From the NCBI RefSeq assembly GCF_024623065.1, contig NZ_JANJZR010000020.1, forward strand, positions 1 through 64,000: a DNA stretch of 64,000 nt, read 5' to 3'. This stretch comes from Bacteroides acidifaciens (lineage in GTDB: Bacteria; Bacteroidota; Bacteroidia; Bacteroidales; Bacteroidaceae). Below the pieces are notes generated by a model. The model saw only the letters and a list, made by a program, of their open reading frames with translations. It had not been told where the DNA came from and ran no database searches. How positions within the stretch are numbered: position 1 is the stretch's first letter; the number at the start of each line of letters is the position of its first letter. Below are positions 26,854 to 36,189 of this stretch, piece after piece. Position numbers and translations under genes: made by a program.

Positions 26854-28455
26854 ATGAGGAAAAATATCTATCTTTATATTGGTTGCTTATCTATACTTCT
26901 TATATTATTTCTTGTTTGGAGTTGTATGGATGATGAATTAATAAACATGGATTCACGAACCGAAAATAAAAATTTTAGTTTGCAAGAAGCGAAAGCTTTT
27001 TTTGAGAAGTCAATGGAAAGTGTAACTACTCGTTCTGAAAAAGAAAAGGCTGATAATTCTATACGTCCAGGAGATTTCTCTCCTCAATGGACGGGAGCTA
27101 TACCTTCTTCTAAGCATAATTTGGAGTGTTATGATATCCCTATAATATCAACTTTTCAATACAAAGCTTTATATGTAGAATATAAAAATGATAAAGGAAT
27201 TGCTAAACACACAAATGTGTATCAAAAGTTAGTTATTGTAAAAGATGTAAAGGAGAATAATGTTGGCCAATATATTCTGACACTTATTCCAGCTAAGGAA
27301 TATGATGCTGTCCATAACAGTCAGGTATGTAATGACTTTATTAATTGTGTAGATAAAGGAACGTTTACAGGAATTGCAATTTATTCTATGGTTCATTCAA
27401 GTATGATAGCTCGTATTAATACATATAAAAATGGTATAAAAGTGAAAGGTGTTTTTTTGTTAAATGCATCTACTCAAGCAGAATTAGAAGAAAAACGTCA
27501 GATTGCTAATTTTCAACTTTCCGGACTTGCTTTTGGTAGAAAGAAGAAGATTTCCACTAGAAGTGGGGAGGATGATTTATGGGATGGAGAAGACTGGTCT
27601 TGGGATATTGATGGTGGAAACCTTCCAGAAGTGATCATTACTCCAGAGCCGGGAGACATAAATGGAGGGCAGTTCCCTGAGGTGACCATTACTCCAGACG
27701 ATTGGTTAACTCCTATACCACCTCCTGATCCTGATCCTTTCCCGGATCCAAGTGAGATGTCAACTGGTAATCCGGACGAAAGTACAGGGAATGGTACAGT
27801 GGAAGAAAAAGAGGAGAAAGATCCTGATGTGGATCCATGTGAAAAGGCAAATGAAATGAATGTAAACGATAGCTTGATAGCCAGAGTGAAAAAGATATTT
27901 GCGGGAGTCTATTATCAACCGAATTCAAAAGAAAATGGTTGGATTGCCAGTGGTGCATCAATTCATAATCCCAACAAACAAGGACAAGGAAGTATTCGAT
28001 ATGATTGGAGTGCCGTGAAACCGAATAGTGTTACTGAATGGTATCATTCACACCCAGGAGGTAGCATGATCCCTTCATTTGCTGATTTAAACTTGTTAAC
28101 ACAGAAATATCTTCAAGGGTATATTGATGTGGAAAACTTTTCTTATGGGATAATTTCAGATTTTGGATGCAATAGCTTGGTGATAGTCTCTGAAGACGCA
28201 TTTCGAGATTTTGCTACAAAGTTACAGAACGATAAAGAAACGATGAAACAAGAATATTCACGCGCACTTAATAGCGCAATAGGAGCCAGCATAGAAGATA
28301 GAATAGCTCATTGTGTAAGTTTCTTACAAAAAGAAGGGGCTGGCTTACAGTTTATTTTTAATTTATATAATGAACTAAATCAGGGATGGGACGGTTGGAA
28401 ACCAAAATTTGTAAATACGAATGGTCAGTTAGAAAATTTAGATTGTAACAAATAA
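26854..28455 (+). CDS. Lipoprotein with a C-terminal JAMM/MPN-like metalloprotease domain
   Basis: The 533-residue product starts with a lipoprotein signal (LVWSC, Cys24). Residues about 35-235 form an N-terminal region I do not recognise (SRTENKNFSLQEAKAFFE; several TRS motifs). A low-complexity linker (about 235-325) holds two copies of GG-x-x-PEV-x-ITP and a Pro/Asp-rich run. The C-terminal domain has EWYHSHPGGSMIPSFAD with His398, His400, Ser408 and Asp411, an exact HxH-x7-SxxD zinc signature; Glu360 is a possible catalytic acid. JAMM proteins cleave isopeptide or peptide bonds or sulfur-carrier tails, usually in the cytoplasm, so an envelope lipoprotein is notable. DUF4329-like toxin domains are an alternative. 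The gene is markedly A+T-rich. ATG 26854 is chosen over an upstream TTG. Confidence 0.65.
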   Translation: MRKNIYLYIGCLSILLILFLVWSCMDDELINMDSRTENKNFSLQEAKAFFEKSMESVTTRSEKEKADNSIRPGDFSPQWTGAIPSSKHNLECYDIPIISTFQYKALYVEYKNDKGIAKHTNVYQKLVIVKDVKENNVGQYILTLIPAKEYDAVHNSQVCNDFINCVDKGTFTGIAIYSMVHSSMIARINTYKNGIKVKGVFLLNASTQAELEEKRQIANFQLSGLAFGRKKKISTRSGEDDLWDGEDWSWDIDGGNLPEVIITPEPGDINGGQFPEVTITPDDWLTPIPPPDPDPFPDPSEMSTGNPDESTGNGTVEEKEEKDPDVDPCEKANEMNVNDSLIARVKKIFAGVYYQPNSKENGWIASGASIHNPNKQGQGSIRYDWSAVKPNSVTEWYHSHPGGSMIPSFADLNLLTQKYLQGYIDVENFSYGIISDFGCNSLVIVSEDAFRDFATKLQNDKETMKQEYSRALNSAIGASIEDRIAHCVSFLQKEGAGLQFIFNLYNELNQGWDGWKPKFVNTNGQLENLDCNK

Positions 28456-28468
28456 AAAAGTTATTATT

Positions 28469-29029
28469 ATGAAACGTATATTATTTATTTTATTAGTTGC
28501 CATGTACAGTTTTGCTGTTTATGCCCAACAAACAGCAAAAGATTATATTGGCACATGGAAATATGAAAAAGAGGATACGGTATTCACTATTAGATTAATA
28601 AAAGGAGAAGCCTTTTATAAAGGAAAACCGAAAGCAGAAATAGATGAAGAACTTATATTTGGCGGATATTCTTTATCCGTTAAAAATAAAATGGTAGAAA
28701 ATTATATTACTGATATTAATACCAAATGGGTTTATGAAAATATAAATGGAGGTGAGCAACATATTTATATTTATGGTGCATGTAATACGAGATATAAAGG
28801 TAAAAAAGGTATTGGATTCAAATTTTATGACCAGCGAATGAAGCATTTTAACGGAGAGGGAATTTGGGGAGGTACTTTAGAACCAATAGGACCCAACAAA
28901 TTACATTGGACTTTAAATGAAAAAGAAGGTATATGGTGGGAGACGGAAGGACTCGAGGATTGGGTAGAAGTAAAGCCTATTGGATTTTCAGTTCCAACTG
29001 ATGTTATAATGACTAAAGTTGATGAATAA
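28469..29029 (+). CDS. Small exported protein paired with the JAMM lipoprotein
   Basis: A 186-residue protein with signal peptide ending AVYAQ, then TAKDYIGTWKYEKEDTVFTIRL, a lipocalin-like first strand, and several Trp/Tyr-rich strands. It may belong to DUF6705, but this is from memory. It begins 13 nt after the JAMM lipoprotein gene in the same A+T-rich island, so the two probably form a unit. An immunity or inhibitor role toward the JAMM domain is a guess from gene order only. Confidence 0.6.
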   Translation: MKRILFILLVAMYSFAVYAQQTAKDYIGTWKYEKEDTVFTIRLIKGEAFYKGKPKAEIDEELIFGGYSLSVKNKMVENYITDINTKWVYENINGGEQHIYIYGACNTRYKGKKGIGFKFYDQRMKHFNGEGIWGGTLEPIGPNKLHWTLNEKEGIWWETEGLEDWVEVKPIGFSVPTDVIMTKVDE

Positions 29030-29158
29030 ATCTTTTATAAACACAAAAGATTTTGTATGGTGATATTTGTTTGTCATCCTGTAAATATTCGTTTGTCGGA
29101 AGACTAATTTGTACTATTTTTATATTACTCTTTTATATGAAATCTAATGAATAGTGTG

Positions 29159-29457
29159 ATGAAAAAGATTATTATTTCTTTTATGATTTTGTTTTAGGAG
29201 TATATACCTATAGTCAGGCTGTTTCTTATGATAACAGGAATGCGGAGGATTCGATGAGGATGTTTGATGAAATACCGGATTGGAAATTGAAAAGTATTCA
29301 ATTTCCTCAAAAGGCATATAAATATGGTATAGTAGGGATTGAACAGTTGTGTGTTAGTGTATCGTGGAATGGAAAAGCCCCGAGATGTATGCAGGAAAAC
29401 AGGCTAAAGATGTATATAAATATATATTGCTGTCCGATAAAGCTTTTTGAAGCTTGA
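29159..29457 (+). pseudogene. Frameshifted small exported protein gene
   Basis: ATG 29159 opens a signal peptide (MKKIIISFMILF) that stops at 29195. One frame over, an open frame from about 29185 continues the signal (GVYTYSQA, a plausible cleavage site) and runs to a stop at 29455-29457. A one-base change in the T-run 29187-29195 explains the break. The mature part has FPQKAYKYGIVGIEQLCVSV, faintly like a TonB C-terminal strand pair. It ends just before a terminator, so it was probably the third gene of the island operon. Confidence 0.55.
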
Positions 29458-29463
29458 AAAATT

Positions 29464-29497
29464 AGGGGTGACACCTATTGAAGGTGTCACCCCTTTA
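29464..29497 (+). terminator. Rho-independent terminator of the accessory island
   Basis: A perfect 13-bp stem (AGGGGTGACACCT at 29464-29476, AGGTGTCACCCCT at 29482-29494) with a 5-nt loop; only TTAT follows. Confidence 0.75.
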
Positions 29498-29681
29498 TGG
29501 TTATCATTTTAGCGGACAGCCGCGGCGGCAAGACACCGAAATAGATGAGAAGGCTTCAAATCATCGACCCTCGGCAAAGGAAACATCGTGGCGAGGGACC
29601 GTGTCTACATTGACTATGAATACACTTTCATCTTTCACCACATCATTCATCTTTCACCACTTGCCACACTCAAAACTACTG

Positions 29682-29939
29682 CTACTTTCCGCCCAAAGTA
29701 TTAATAGATAAGTTCCTTTTCATTAATTATAAACTTTCTTTCTATTAATCACAAACTTTAAATGCAAGTTCCGTTTTTATAAACGCAAGCTTTGATTATA
29801 AAAATAAAGCTTGCAATTTTATAATCAAAGCCTTCATTTATAGTTTCTAATCAGTAAAGAACAACTTTGCTATTAATCAAAAGCAACTTTACATTTAATA
29901 GAAAGGAAGTTATCTATTAATAGACTGCGGGGAAAGTAG
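29682..29939. repeat. 258-nt inverted-repeat element with a 22-nt-period interior
   Basis: Imperfect 35-nt terminal inverted repeats (29682-29716 and 29905-29939; both contain TATTAATAGATAA or its complement and CTACTTTCC/GGAAAGTAG) enclose A+T-rich sequence. ATTAAT repeats at 29700, 29722 and 29744, exactly 22 nt apart. The centre has overlapping stems GCAAGCTTT/AAAGCTTGC and GCTTTGATTATAAAA/TTTTATAATCAAAGC. No coding capacity. It could be a MITE or a structured DNA/RNA element; target-site duplications were not recognised. Confidence 0.7.
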
Positions 29940-30228
29940 TATGTTCCAAGACCCTATGGGTTCCGGAGGACATTCCGTAAAGATATGAATGCGATTTACA
30001 CGACCGGACGAGTACGAATCAAGCCGGGAAAAGAATGACTTAGATGAACGCCGCATACGGTGAAAGATGACAGATGCCGATTGTTTGCATTTTCATCTTT
30101 CATCGTCATGAAACACCTATGAATAAAGAGTTTCAAGAAGAAGGTGAAAGATTGAAAGATAAAAATCTGTTTTGCTATAGATTGATTTTATCTTTTCCCT
30201 TCCTGTCCATCCGCCCTGCTTCCATTTC

Positions 30229-30363
30229 ATGTCCGCAGGCATCTGGTTGGTTACGGAGTTATACGTTGACTTCTACAGTCTGTTCAATAACCCCGAAAAA
30301 GACTGGGAAAGCCTGCTACTGGAGGCATCCGGTGCACCACCTGAACCTTCGCTGTTTGAATGA
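30229..30363 (+). pseudogene. Short C-terminal-like gene fragment
   Basis: A 44-codon frame reads MSAGIWLVTELYVDFYSL then NNPEKDWESLLLEASGAPPE and stops at 30361. Composition is protein-like (amphipathic helix, acidic Pro-rich tail) and it ends naturally, but no start context or family is visible. Most likely the tail of a decayed gene. Confidence 0.3.
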
Positions 30364-30796
30364 GGGGCTTGGAAAACGCAAAAACAGAATCGACCACCGT
30401 GGAATCAACGGTCGAGACATATGTTTTCTACTTTTTCAAGTTTTATCGGACAGCAATAATAAATATATGTTGATTGATTTCTGCCAGTATATTCTGGGAG
30501 ATTCGTTAGTACGGTTTCACGGGATTACTCTGCATACTTCGCTGCGACTGGCGGATATAACTTCAGGTCCTTTCGATAGCAGAGATAAGCTGGCGCAGTG
30601 GATACATGGCAAGATTTAGATTTCGTCAGTCTTGAAGTGCTATGCGGATACGATATTGTTTCAGTACACGATCGACAAAGGCGGTAGGATGAGAAATGCA
30701 TCCGTAATAATATCTCTAGTGAGTATTTTAAAAGGCTTTATAAACTGTAGTGAATGATTAAACTTATCTCAGGGGGCTGTTCTGATTTTATATGAG

Positions 30797-30848
30797 TGAG
30801 AAAATAGAATCCAGACCTAGGAAGAGGTATCTGAATTCTATTTTCTCA
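30797..30848 (-). terminator. Terminator-like hairpin downstream of uvrA
   Basis: A 19-bp stem with a single mismatch (30797-30815 with 30830-30848) and a 14-nt loop lies 25 nt beyond the uvrA stop on the - strand. The T tract is weak. Confidence 0.7.
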
Positions 30849-30873
30849 ATTTGTATAGGCTGTTTTATTGTGC

Positions 30874-33645
30874 TTATCCCAGCTTTTCTTTCAAAAACCG
30901 TCCCGTATAGCTTGCTCCGCAGGCGGCAACTTCTTCCGGAGTACCCGCTGCTACGATGTTTCCACCCTTATCTCCGCCTTCCGGTCCGAGGTCGATTACA
31001 TAATCGGCACATTTGATAACGTCCATGTTATGCTCGATGATAACGATGCTGTGTCCCCGGCGGATGAGTGCGTCGAAAGCATCCAGAAGTTTGCGGATGT
31101 CATGGAAATGCAATCCCGTAGTCGGCTCGTCAAAGATAAACATCGTTGGGTCGGCTTTCTCCTGACTTAAATAAAATGCGAGTTTGACACGCTGGTTTTC
31201 ACCACCGGAAAGGGTAGAAGAAGCCTGTCCTAATTTAATGTATCCCAGTCCCACGTCCTGCAGAGGAAGCAGTTTCTTCACAATTTTCTTCTGTCCATGT
31301 TCGTTGAAGAACTCAATCGCTTGGTTCACGGTCATCTCCAATACATCGTAGATGCTTTTATCGTTGAATTTCACTTCCAGCGTGTCGGATTTGAAGCGTT
31401 TCCCGCGACAAGATTCACACTCCAATACCAAATCTGCCATAAATTGCATCTCTACAGTAATGGTTCCTTCTCCTTTACACTCTTCGCAACGGCCGCCTTC
31501 GCTATTGAAACTGAAGAATCCGGGAGTATATCCCATTTGCTTCGCCAAAGGTTGTTCAGACCATAGTTTGCGGATTTCATCGTAAGCCTTGATGTAAGTC
31601 ACCGGATTTGAGCGCGATGATTTGCCAATCGGGTTCTGGTCTACAAATTCTACATTCCGAAGGTCGCGCAAACTTCCTCCGATTGAAGAGAATTCTCCCG
31701 GCCGGTCACTGCATTCGTCTAATTCACGTTTCAATGCCCGGAAGAAAATGTCTCTCACCAGTGTACTCTTTCCGGAACCGGAAACACCCGTAACGACTGT
31801 CATTACATTGAGCGGGAAGCGTACGTTTACTCCTTTCAGATTATTCTCACGTGCGCCTTTCAATTCGATATAGTTATTCCACGGCCGGCGATGCTCCGGA
31901 ACGGGTATTTCATCTTCTCCCAAAAGATAACGTACCGTATAGCTGTTGCTTCCCTTCTTCAAATCCTTCATATCGCCTTGGTAGACAACCTCTCCGCCCA
32001 GACGTCCGGCATTAGGACCTATGTCGATAATGTAATCCGCGGCACGGATAATCTCTTCGTCGTGCTCTACCACCACTACCGTATTACCTAATTGTTGCAG
32101 TTGGCGCAACACATGAAGCAGGCGGTCTGTATCACGGCTATGCAGTCCGATACTTGGCTCGTCGAGAATATAAAGGCTGCCAACAAGACTACTTCCCAGC
32201 GAGGTTGCCAGATTGATACGCTGGCTTTCTCCGCCCGATAAGGAATTGCTGAGCCGGTTCAGCGTCAGATAGCCCAAACCTACATCAATCAGAAAGCGAA
32301 TCCGGCTATTGATTTCAACCAGAATACGTCGGGACACATTGCTGTCGTGCTCGTCCAGCTCCAGATGGTCAAAGAACTGCTTTAATTCCGTAATAGGTAA
32401 ATCTACCAGTTCGGAGATATTCTTACCGCCCACCCGTACATATCCGGCTTCCGGTTTCAGGCGGGTGCCGTGGCATTTCGGGCAAAGCGTCTTTCCACGG
32501 TAGCGTGCCAGCATCACCCGGTATTGTATCTTATATTGATTCTCTTCCAGCATCTTGAAGAAATCATTGATGCCGTGGAAATATGGGTTGCCTTCCCAAA
32601 GCAACCGGCGTTGAGCGTCTGTCAACTCATAATAAGGAGTGAAAATGGGGAAGTCGAATTTTTCCGCATTGTGAATCAATTCGTCTTTCCATTCACCCAT
32701 CTTTTCGCCGCGCCAGCATACGATAGCTCCTTCATACACCGATAATGAACGATCCGGAACGACTAAGTGCTCGTCAATACCGACCACTTTACCGAATCCT
32801 TCGCACTCCGGACAAGCACCGATAGGCGAATTGAACGAGAACATCTGGTCGTTCGGTTCTTCAAAGACGATGCCGTCCGCTTCGAATTTCGTGCTGAAAG
32901 TATGAAGTTTGGTGGTGCCATCCGATAGATAAAAACGCAGCATGCAGGTTCCGTCACCTTCGTACATGGCTGTTTCGGCAGAGTCGGTGAGCCGGCTGAT
33001 GGCGTCCTTGCTGGTGGTTACCGCCATACGGTCGACCAACAGGTAGACTTCATCACCTGCCACGGGCGTGTATTCATCGATTCGTTTCATTTCACCGTTC
33101 ACTTCGATACGGTTGAATCCTTGTTTCAGGTCTATTTCCAATTGCTGTTGCAAGGTGCGGCCTTCACGCAGGCGGATGGGGGTCAGCACCGTATATCTCG
33201 TACCTTCCGGATAGGAGAGCATGCAGTTGACGATGTCTTCCGTGGAGTGTTTCTTCACTTCCTGCCCGCTGATGGGACTATACGTTTTTCCCACCCGGGA
33301 GTACAGCAGGCGGAGATATTCGTAAATCTCGGTCGAGGTGCCCACCGTAGAACGCGGATTGCGGCTATTCACTTTCTGTTCGATGGCAATGGCGGGCGGA
33401 ATCCCTTTGATAAAGTCACATTCCGGCTTGCTCATTCTCCCCAGAAACTGACGCGCATAGCTGCTCAAGCTTTCTACGTAGCGGCGTTGTCCCTCTGCAT
33501 AAAGGGTATCAAAAGCAAGTGATGATTTGCCGGAACCCGACAATCCGGTGATTACAACAAGTTTGTTGCGTGGTATATCTACATCGATGTTTTTCAGGTT
33601 GTTTACTCGTGCACCTTTTATCGAAATATAGTTGTTTTCTGACAT
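30874..33645 (-). CDS. uvrA: UvrABC excinuclease subunit A
   Basis: This 923-residue ABC-type ATPase is the damage-sensing subunit of nucleotide excision repair. It shows both Walker A loops ([10 protein letters not shown] near 34 and [10 protein letters not shown] in the second half), both signature motifs (LSGGESQR and LSGGENQR), and zinc-finger cysteines ([24 protein letters not shown] with CESCRGKR). Length is normal. It is a single-gene unit with its own -7 box at 33674-33681. Confidence 0.97.
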   Translation of the reverse strand: MSENNYISIKGARVNNLKNIDVDIPRNKLVVITGLSGSGKSSLAFDTLYAEGQRRYVESLSSYARQFLGRMSKPECDFIKGIPPAIAIEQKVNSRNPRSTVGTSTEIYEYLRLLYSRVGKTYSPISGQEVKKHSTEDIVNCMLSYPEGTRYTVLTPIRLREGRTLQQQLEIDLKQGFNRIEVNGEMKRIDEYTPVAGDEVYLLVDRMAVTTSKDAISRLTDSAETAMYEGDGTCMLRFYLSDGTTKLHTFSTKFEADGIVFEEPNDQMFSFNSPIGACPECEGFGKVVGIDEHLVVPDRSLSVYEGAIVCWRGEKMGEWKDELIHNAEKFDFPIFTPYYELTDAQRRLLWEGNPYFHGINDFFKMLEENQYKIQYRVMLARYRGKTLCPKCHGTRLKPEAGYVRVGGKNISELVDLPITELKQFFDHLELDEHDSNVSRRILVEINSRIRFLIDVGLGYLTLNRLSNSLSGGESQRINLATSLGSSLVGSLYILDEPSIGLHSRDTDRLLHVLRQLQQLGNTVVVVEHDEEIIRAADYIIDIGPNAGRLGGEVVYQGDMKDLKKGSNSYTVRYLLGEDEIPVPEHRRPWNNYIELKGARENNLKGVNVRFPLNVMTVVTGVSGSGKSTLVRDIFFRALKRELDECSDRPGEFSSIGGSLRDLRNVEFVDQNPIGKSSRSNPVTYIKAYDEIRKLWSEQPLAKQMGYTPGFFSFNSEGGRCEECKGEGTITVEMQFMADLVLECESCRGKRFKSDTLEVKFNDKSIYDVLEMTVNQAIEFFNEHGQKKIVKKLLPLQDVGLGYIKLGQASSTLSGGENQRVKLAFYLSQEKADPTMFIFDEPTTGLHFHDIRKLLDAFDALIRRGHSIVIIEHNMDVIKCADYVIDLGPEGGDKGGNIVAAGTPEEVAACGASYTGRFLKEKLG

Positions 33646-33673
33646 AAAATACTCCTTGTTTTATGGTAGTCGG

Positions 33674-33681
33674 CAAAGTTA
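33674..33681 (-). promoter_or_regulatory. Candidate -7 box of uvrA
   Basis: CAAAGTTA (+) reads TAACTTTG on the - strand, 28 nt upstream of the uvrA ATG at 33645. Confidence 0.5.
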
Positions 33682-33704
33682 GCGAATTTATCGGGAGTTT
33701 GTAT

Positions 33705-33712
33705 TATCTTTG
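33705..33712 (+). promoter_or_regulatory. Candidate -7 box of the second GHL10 gene
   Basis: TATCTTTG matches TAnnTTTG, 28 nt before the ATG at 33741. It supports that start over an upstream in-frame start at 33663, which would lie inside the promoter. Confidence 0.55.
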
Positions 33713-33740
33713 CGTCACATTATTACGATTTAAGAATATT

Positions 33741-35249
33741 ATGAAGCTGAAAAACTATCTTTTACTTTTGGCTCTTCTTCTTGCGGTGGGAGTAAGGGCA
33801 CAGGTGCCATCAGGCAATAAATATCCCAAACGTGAATTCCGTGGAGCATGGATACAGGCTGTCAATAGCCAGTTTCGTGGCATTCCCACAGAGCGACTGA
33901 AGCAAATATTGATTAGCCAGTTGAATTCTCTTCAAGGAGCCGGCATTAATGCGATTATCTTTCAAGTACGTCCCGAAGCGGATGCATTATACGCTTCCCA
34001 ATATGAACCGTGGAGCCGCTTCCTGACCGGTACGCAAGGACAGACGCCTTCTCCTATGTGGGACCCGATGCAGTTTATGATTGAAGAGTGTAAGAAACGG
34101 AATATGGAATTTCATGCCTGGATCAATCCTTACCGTGTGAAGACTTCATTAAAAAATGAATTGGCTCCGGAACATATTTACCACCAGCATCCGGAATGGT
34201 TCATTACTTATGGCGATCAGCTATACTTCGACCCGGCACTTCCCGAAAGCCGGGAATACATCTGTAAGATCGTGACCGATATCGTGTCCCGCTATGATGT
34301 GGACGCTATCCACATGGATGATTATTTCTATCCTTATCCGGTGAAAGGACTGGACTTCCCGGATGATGCGAGCTTTGCCCGTTATGGTGGAGGTTTTACA
34401 AGTAAGGCAGACTGGCGTCGTAGTAATGTCAATGTGTTGATAAAGAAACTTCACGAGACTATCCGTGGCATCAAGCCATGGGTGAAGTTCGGTATCAGTC
34501 CGTTTGGTATCTATCGTAATCAGAAGAGCGACCCGTTGGGAAGTAATACGAATGGTTTGCAGAATTACGATGACTTGTATGCCGATGTCCTGCATTGGGC
34601 ACGTGAGGGATGGATTGATTATAATATTCCGCAGATTTACTGGCAAATCGGCCATAAGGCTGCCGACTATGAGACATTGGTGAAATGGTGGGCTACCCAT
34701 TCGGGAAACCGTCCGTTGTTTATCGGTCAGTCTGTGCCGAACACTATCCAGCATGCCGACCCGCAGAATCCTTCCATCAACCAGCTTCCACGAAAGATGG
34801 CTTTGCAGCGTGCTTATCAAACAATCGGAGGCAGTTGCCAATGGTATGCGGCAGCGGTTGTCGAAAATCAGGGAAGATACCGCGATGCTTTAGTGAGTGA
34901 ATATCATAAATATCCTGCATTGATTCCTGTCTTTGACTTTATGGATAACAAGGCTCCGGGCAAAGTGCGCAAGATGAAAAAGGTATGGACAGAAGACGGC
35001 TATATCCTTTTCTGGACTGCTCCGAAAGCAGAAACAGAAATGGATAAGGCAGTTCAATATGTAGTCTATCGCTTTAGCGGAAAAGAAAAAGTGAACCTTG
35101 ACGATCCTTCACATATTGTAGCTATCACCCGCAATCCGTTCTACAAACTCCCATACGAAACAGGAAAAACAAAATACCGTTATGTAGTGACTGCTTTGGA
35201 CCGTCTTCATAATGAATCGAAATCCGTAAGTAAGAAGTTGAAACTGTAA
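33741..35249 (+). CDS. GHL10-type (DUF187) glycoside hydrolase-like exported protein, second copy
   Basis: The 502-residue product has a Sec signal (MKLKNYLLLLALLLAVGVRA), then the GHL10 TIM barrel: FRGAWIQAVNSQFRG, NAIIFQVRPEADALY, MEFHAWINPYR, the acidic VDAIHMDDYFYPYP and WVKFGISPFGIYR, with a C-terminal FN3-like domain (about 410-502). It is paralogous to the product at 22838 with the same domain order but distinct active-site loops (HMDDYFYP versus HFDYLRYP). Single gene with its own promoter. Confidence 0.88.
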   Translation: MKLKNYLLLLALLLAVGVRAQVPSGNKYPKREFRGAWIQAVNSQFRGIPTERLKQILISQLNSLQGAGINAIIFQVRPEADALYASQYEPWSRFLTGTQGQTPSPMWDPMQFMIEECKKRNMEFHAWINPYRVKTSLKNELAPEHIYHQHPEWFITYGDQLYFDPALPESREYICKIVTDIVSRYDVDAIHMDDYFYPYPVKGLDFPDDASFARYGGGFTSKADWRRSNVNVLIKKLHETIRGIKPWVKFGISPFGIYRNQKSDPLGSNTNGLQNYDDLYADVLHWAREGWIDYNIPQIYWQIGHKAADYETLVKWWATHSGNRPLFIGQSVPNTIQHADPQNPSINQLPRKMALQRAYQTIGGSCQWYAAAVVENQGRYRDALVSEYHKYPALIPVFDFMDNKAPGKVRKMKKVWTEDGYILFWTAPKAETEMDKAVQYVVYRFSGKEKVNLDDPSHIVAITRNPFYKLPYETGKTKYRYVVTALDRLHNESKSVSKKLKL

Positions 35250-35270
35250 AGGTATAGAATAAACAACGAT

Positions 35271-35326
35271 AAAACGGTGGACACTCTGCAGAATGATAAC
35301 GCAGTTTGTTCACCGTTTTTTTTGTT
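35271..35326 (+). terminator. Terminator after the second GHL10 gene
   Basis: AAACGGTG (35272-35279) pairs with CACCGTTT (35311-35318), with an inner CTGC/GCAG stem, followed by eight T residues. Its 3' arm and T tract are reiterated downstream (see the repeat entry). Confidence 0.7.
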
Positions 35327-35455
35327 CACCGTTTTGGGTATATCGTTTTTTGTTCACCGTTTTGGATATATCGTTTTTTGTTCACTGTTTTGGATATATC
35401 GTTTTTTGTTCACCGTTTTGGATATATCGTTTTTTGTTCACTGTTTTTTTGTTTG
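35308..35455 (+). repeat. 28-nt tandem repeat derived from a terminator arm
   Basis: Units of 28 nt start at 35324, 35352, 35380 and 35408, with partial copies at 35308 and 35436. Each has GTTCACCGTTTTGG, TATATCG and a T6 run; C/T alternates at one position (CACCG or CACTG). All units stay in phase without spacers. Confidence 0.9.
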
Positions 35456-35476
35456 TCGTTATTCAGTCGCTTGCTA

Positions 35477-36025
35477 TTAATAAAGCAGCAACCCTGCAAT
35501 GCCGCAGGCAATAATCATCAGAATCGGATTGGCTTTATATTTTCTTGTTCCGATGAAAGCAATCAGGAATATAATGACGCTGATAACGAATGAATAGGTA
35601 TCTTCAATAGGCGAACCGAAGTTTTCTACATTCATTAATACCAACGCAGCAGAGGCGAGTAATCCGACTACTGCCGGGCGTAATCCACTGAAAATAGATT
35701 CCACTACGGGGTGTTTCTGGTATTTCAGGAAGAATTTGCTGATAGTCAGCATCAAGATAAAAGAGGGGAGAACTACAGCGAAAGTCGCAATGATGGAACC
35801 CCATACGCTACCTGTCGAAGTAAACCCTACATAAGTAGCTGCATTAATACCAATAGGTCCTGGTGTCATCTGGCTGATTGCGACAATATCCGTGAACTCC
35901 TGCGAACTTACCCATCCATAGCGGGTCACCACTTCGCCTTGAATCATGGAAAGCATGGCATAACCGCCGCCGAAGCCAAAGAGCCCGATCTTGAAAAATG
36001 TATAGAATAACTGTAGGTAAATCAT
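35477..36025 (-). CDS. Chromate transporter family protein, half-size (second of pair)
   Basis: A 182-residue membrane protein of the CHR family with the conserved N-terminal FKIGLFGFGGGYAML and TPGPIGINAATYVG. Short CHR proteins act in pairs that together equal a full-length transporter. Its partner is the next gene upstream on the same strand (36190-36732). Chromate export is demonstrated for some members, but in gut Bacteroides the substrate may be another anion. Confidence 0.85.
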   Translation of the reverse strand: MIYLQLFYTFFKIGLFGFGGGYAMLSMIQGEVVTRYGWVSSQEFTDIVAISQMTPGPIGINAATYVGFTSTGSVWGSIIATFAVVLPSFILMLTISKFFLKYQKHPVVESIFSGLRPAVVGLLASAALVLMNVENFGSPIEDTYSFVISVIIFLIAFIGTRKYKANPILMIIACGIAGLLLY

Positions 36026-36059
36026 ATGATTAATAGTTTATTATATAATAATTTTAGGC

Positions 36060-36122
36060 ACGGATCACGTGGATTGCATGGATTACACGGATTTCATGGC
36101 TTTCATGGCTTTCATGGCTGTT
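36060..36122. repeat. Short 9-nt tandem repeats in the gap between the chromate transporter halves
   Basis: TTTCATGGC is repeated three times at about 36092-36118 and is preceded by looser ATGGATT-type repeats. The 164-nt gap has no other feature and is longer than usual for a CHR pair. Confidence 0.6.
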
Positions 36123-36189
36123 TAGAATTAGGAATCTGTAAAACAACAACGTTAATCCGTGTAATCTATGCCGCCTCAACTCTCTGCTC

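Larger units (their letters stand above)
29500..30780. other. Region without an intact gene: debris of decayed genes
   Basis: Several short frames look protein-like but are isolated: GNIVARDRVYIDYEYTF near 29580-29640, and RKDMNAIYTTGRVRIKPGKE ending at about 30037 (stop TGA). A 181-codon frame at 30074-30619 has uneven composition and no recognisable domain; its last third (LVRFHGITLHTSLRLADI) might be a remnant. Around them are the 258-nt inverted-repeat element and short direct repeats (CATCTTTCACCAC twice at 29648-29682 approximately). The pattern suggests old insertions between the accessory island and uvrA. Confidence 0.5.

Noticed and set aside
30074..30619. 181-codon ORF as an intact gene
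   Set aside because: Mixed composition, no recognised domain, and another protein-like fragment lies inside it in a different frame.
35308..35455. 28-nt repeats as a CRISPR array
   Set aside because: Units are directly joined without unique spacers and no cas gene is present; they copy a terminator arm.
36026..36189. His/Gly-repeat ORF between the chromate transporter halves
   Set aside because: It is only the translation of a 9-nt tandem repeat.
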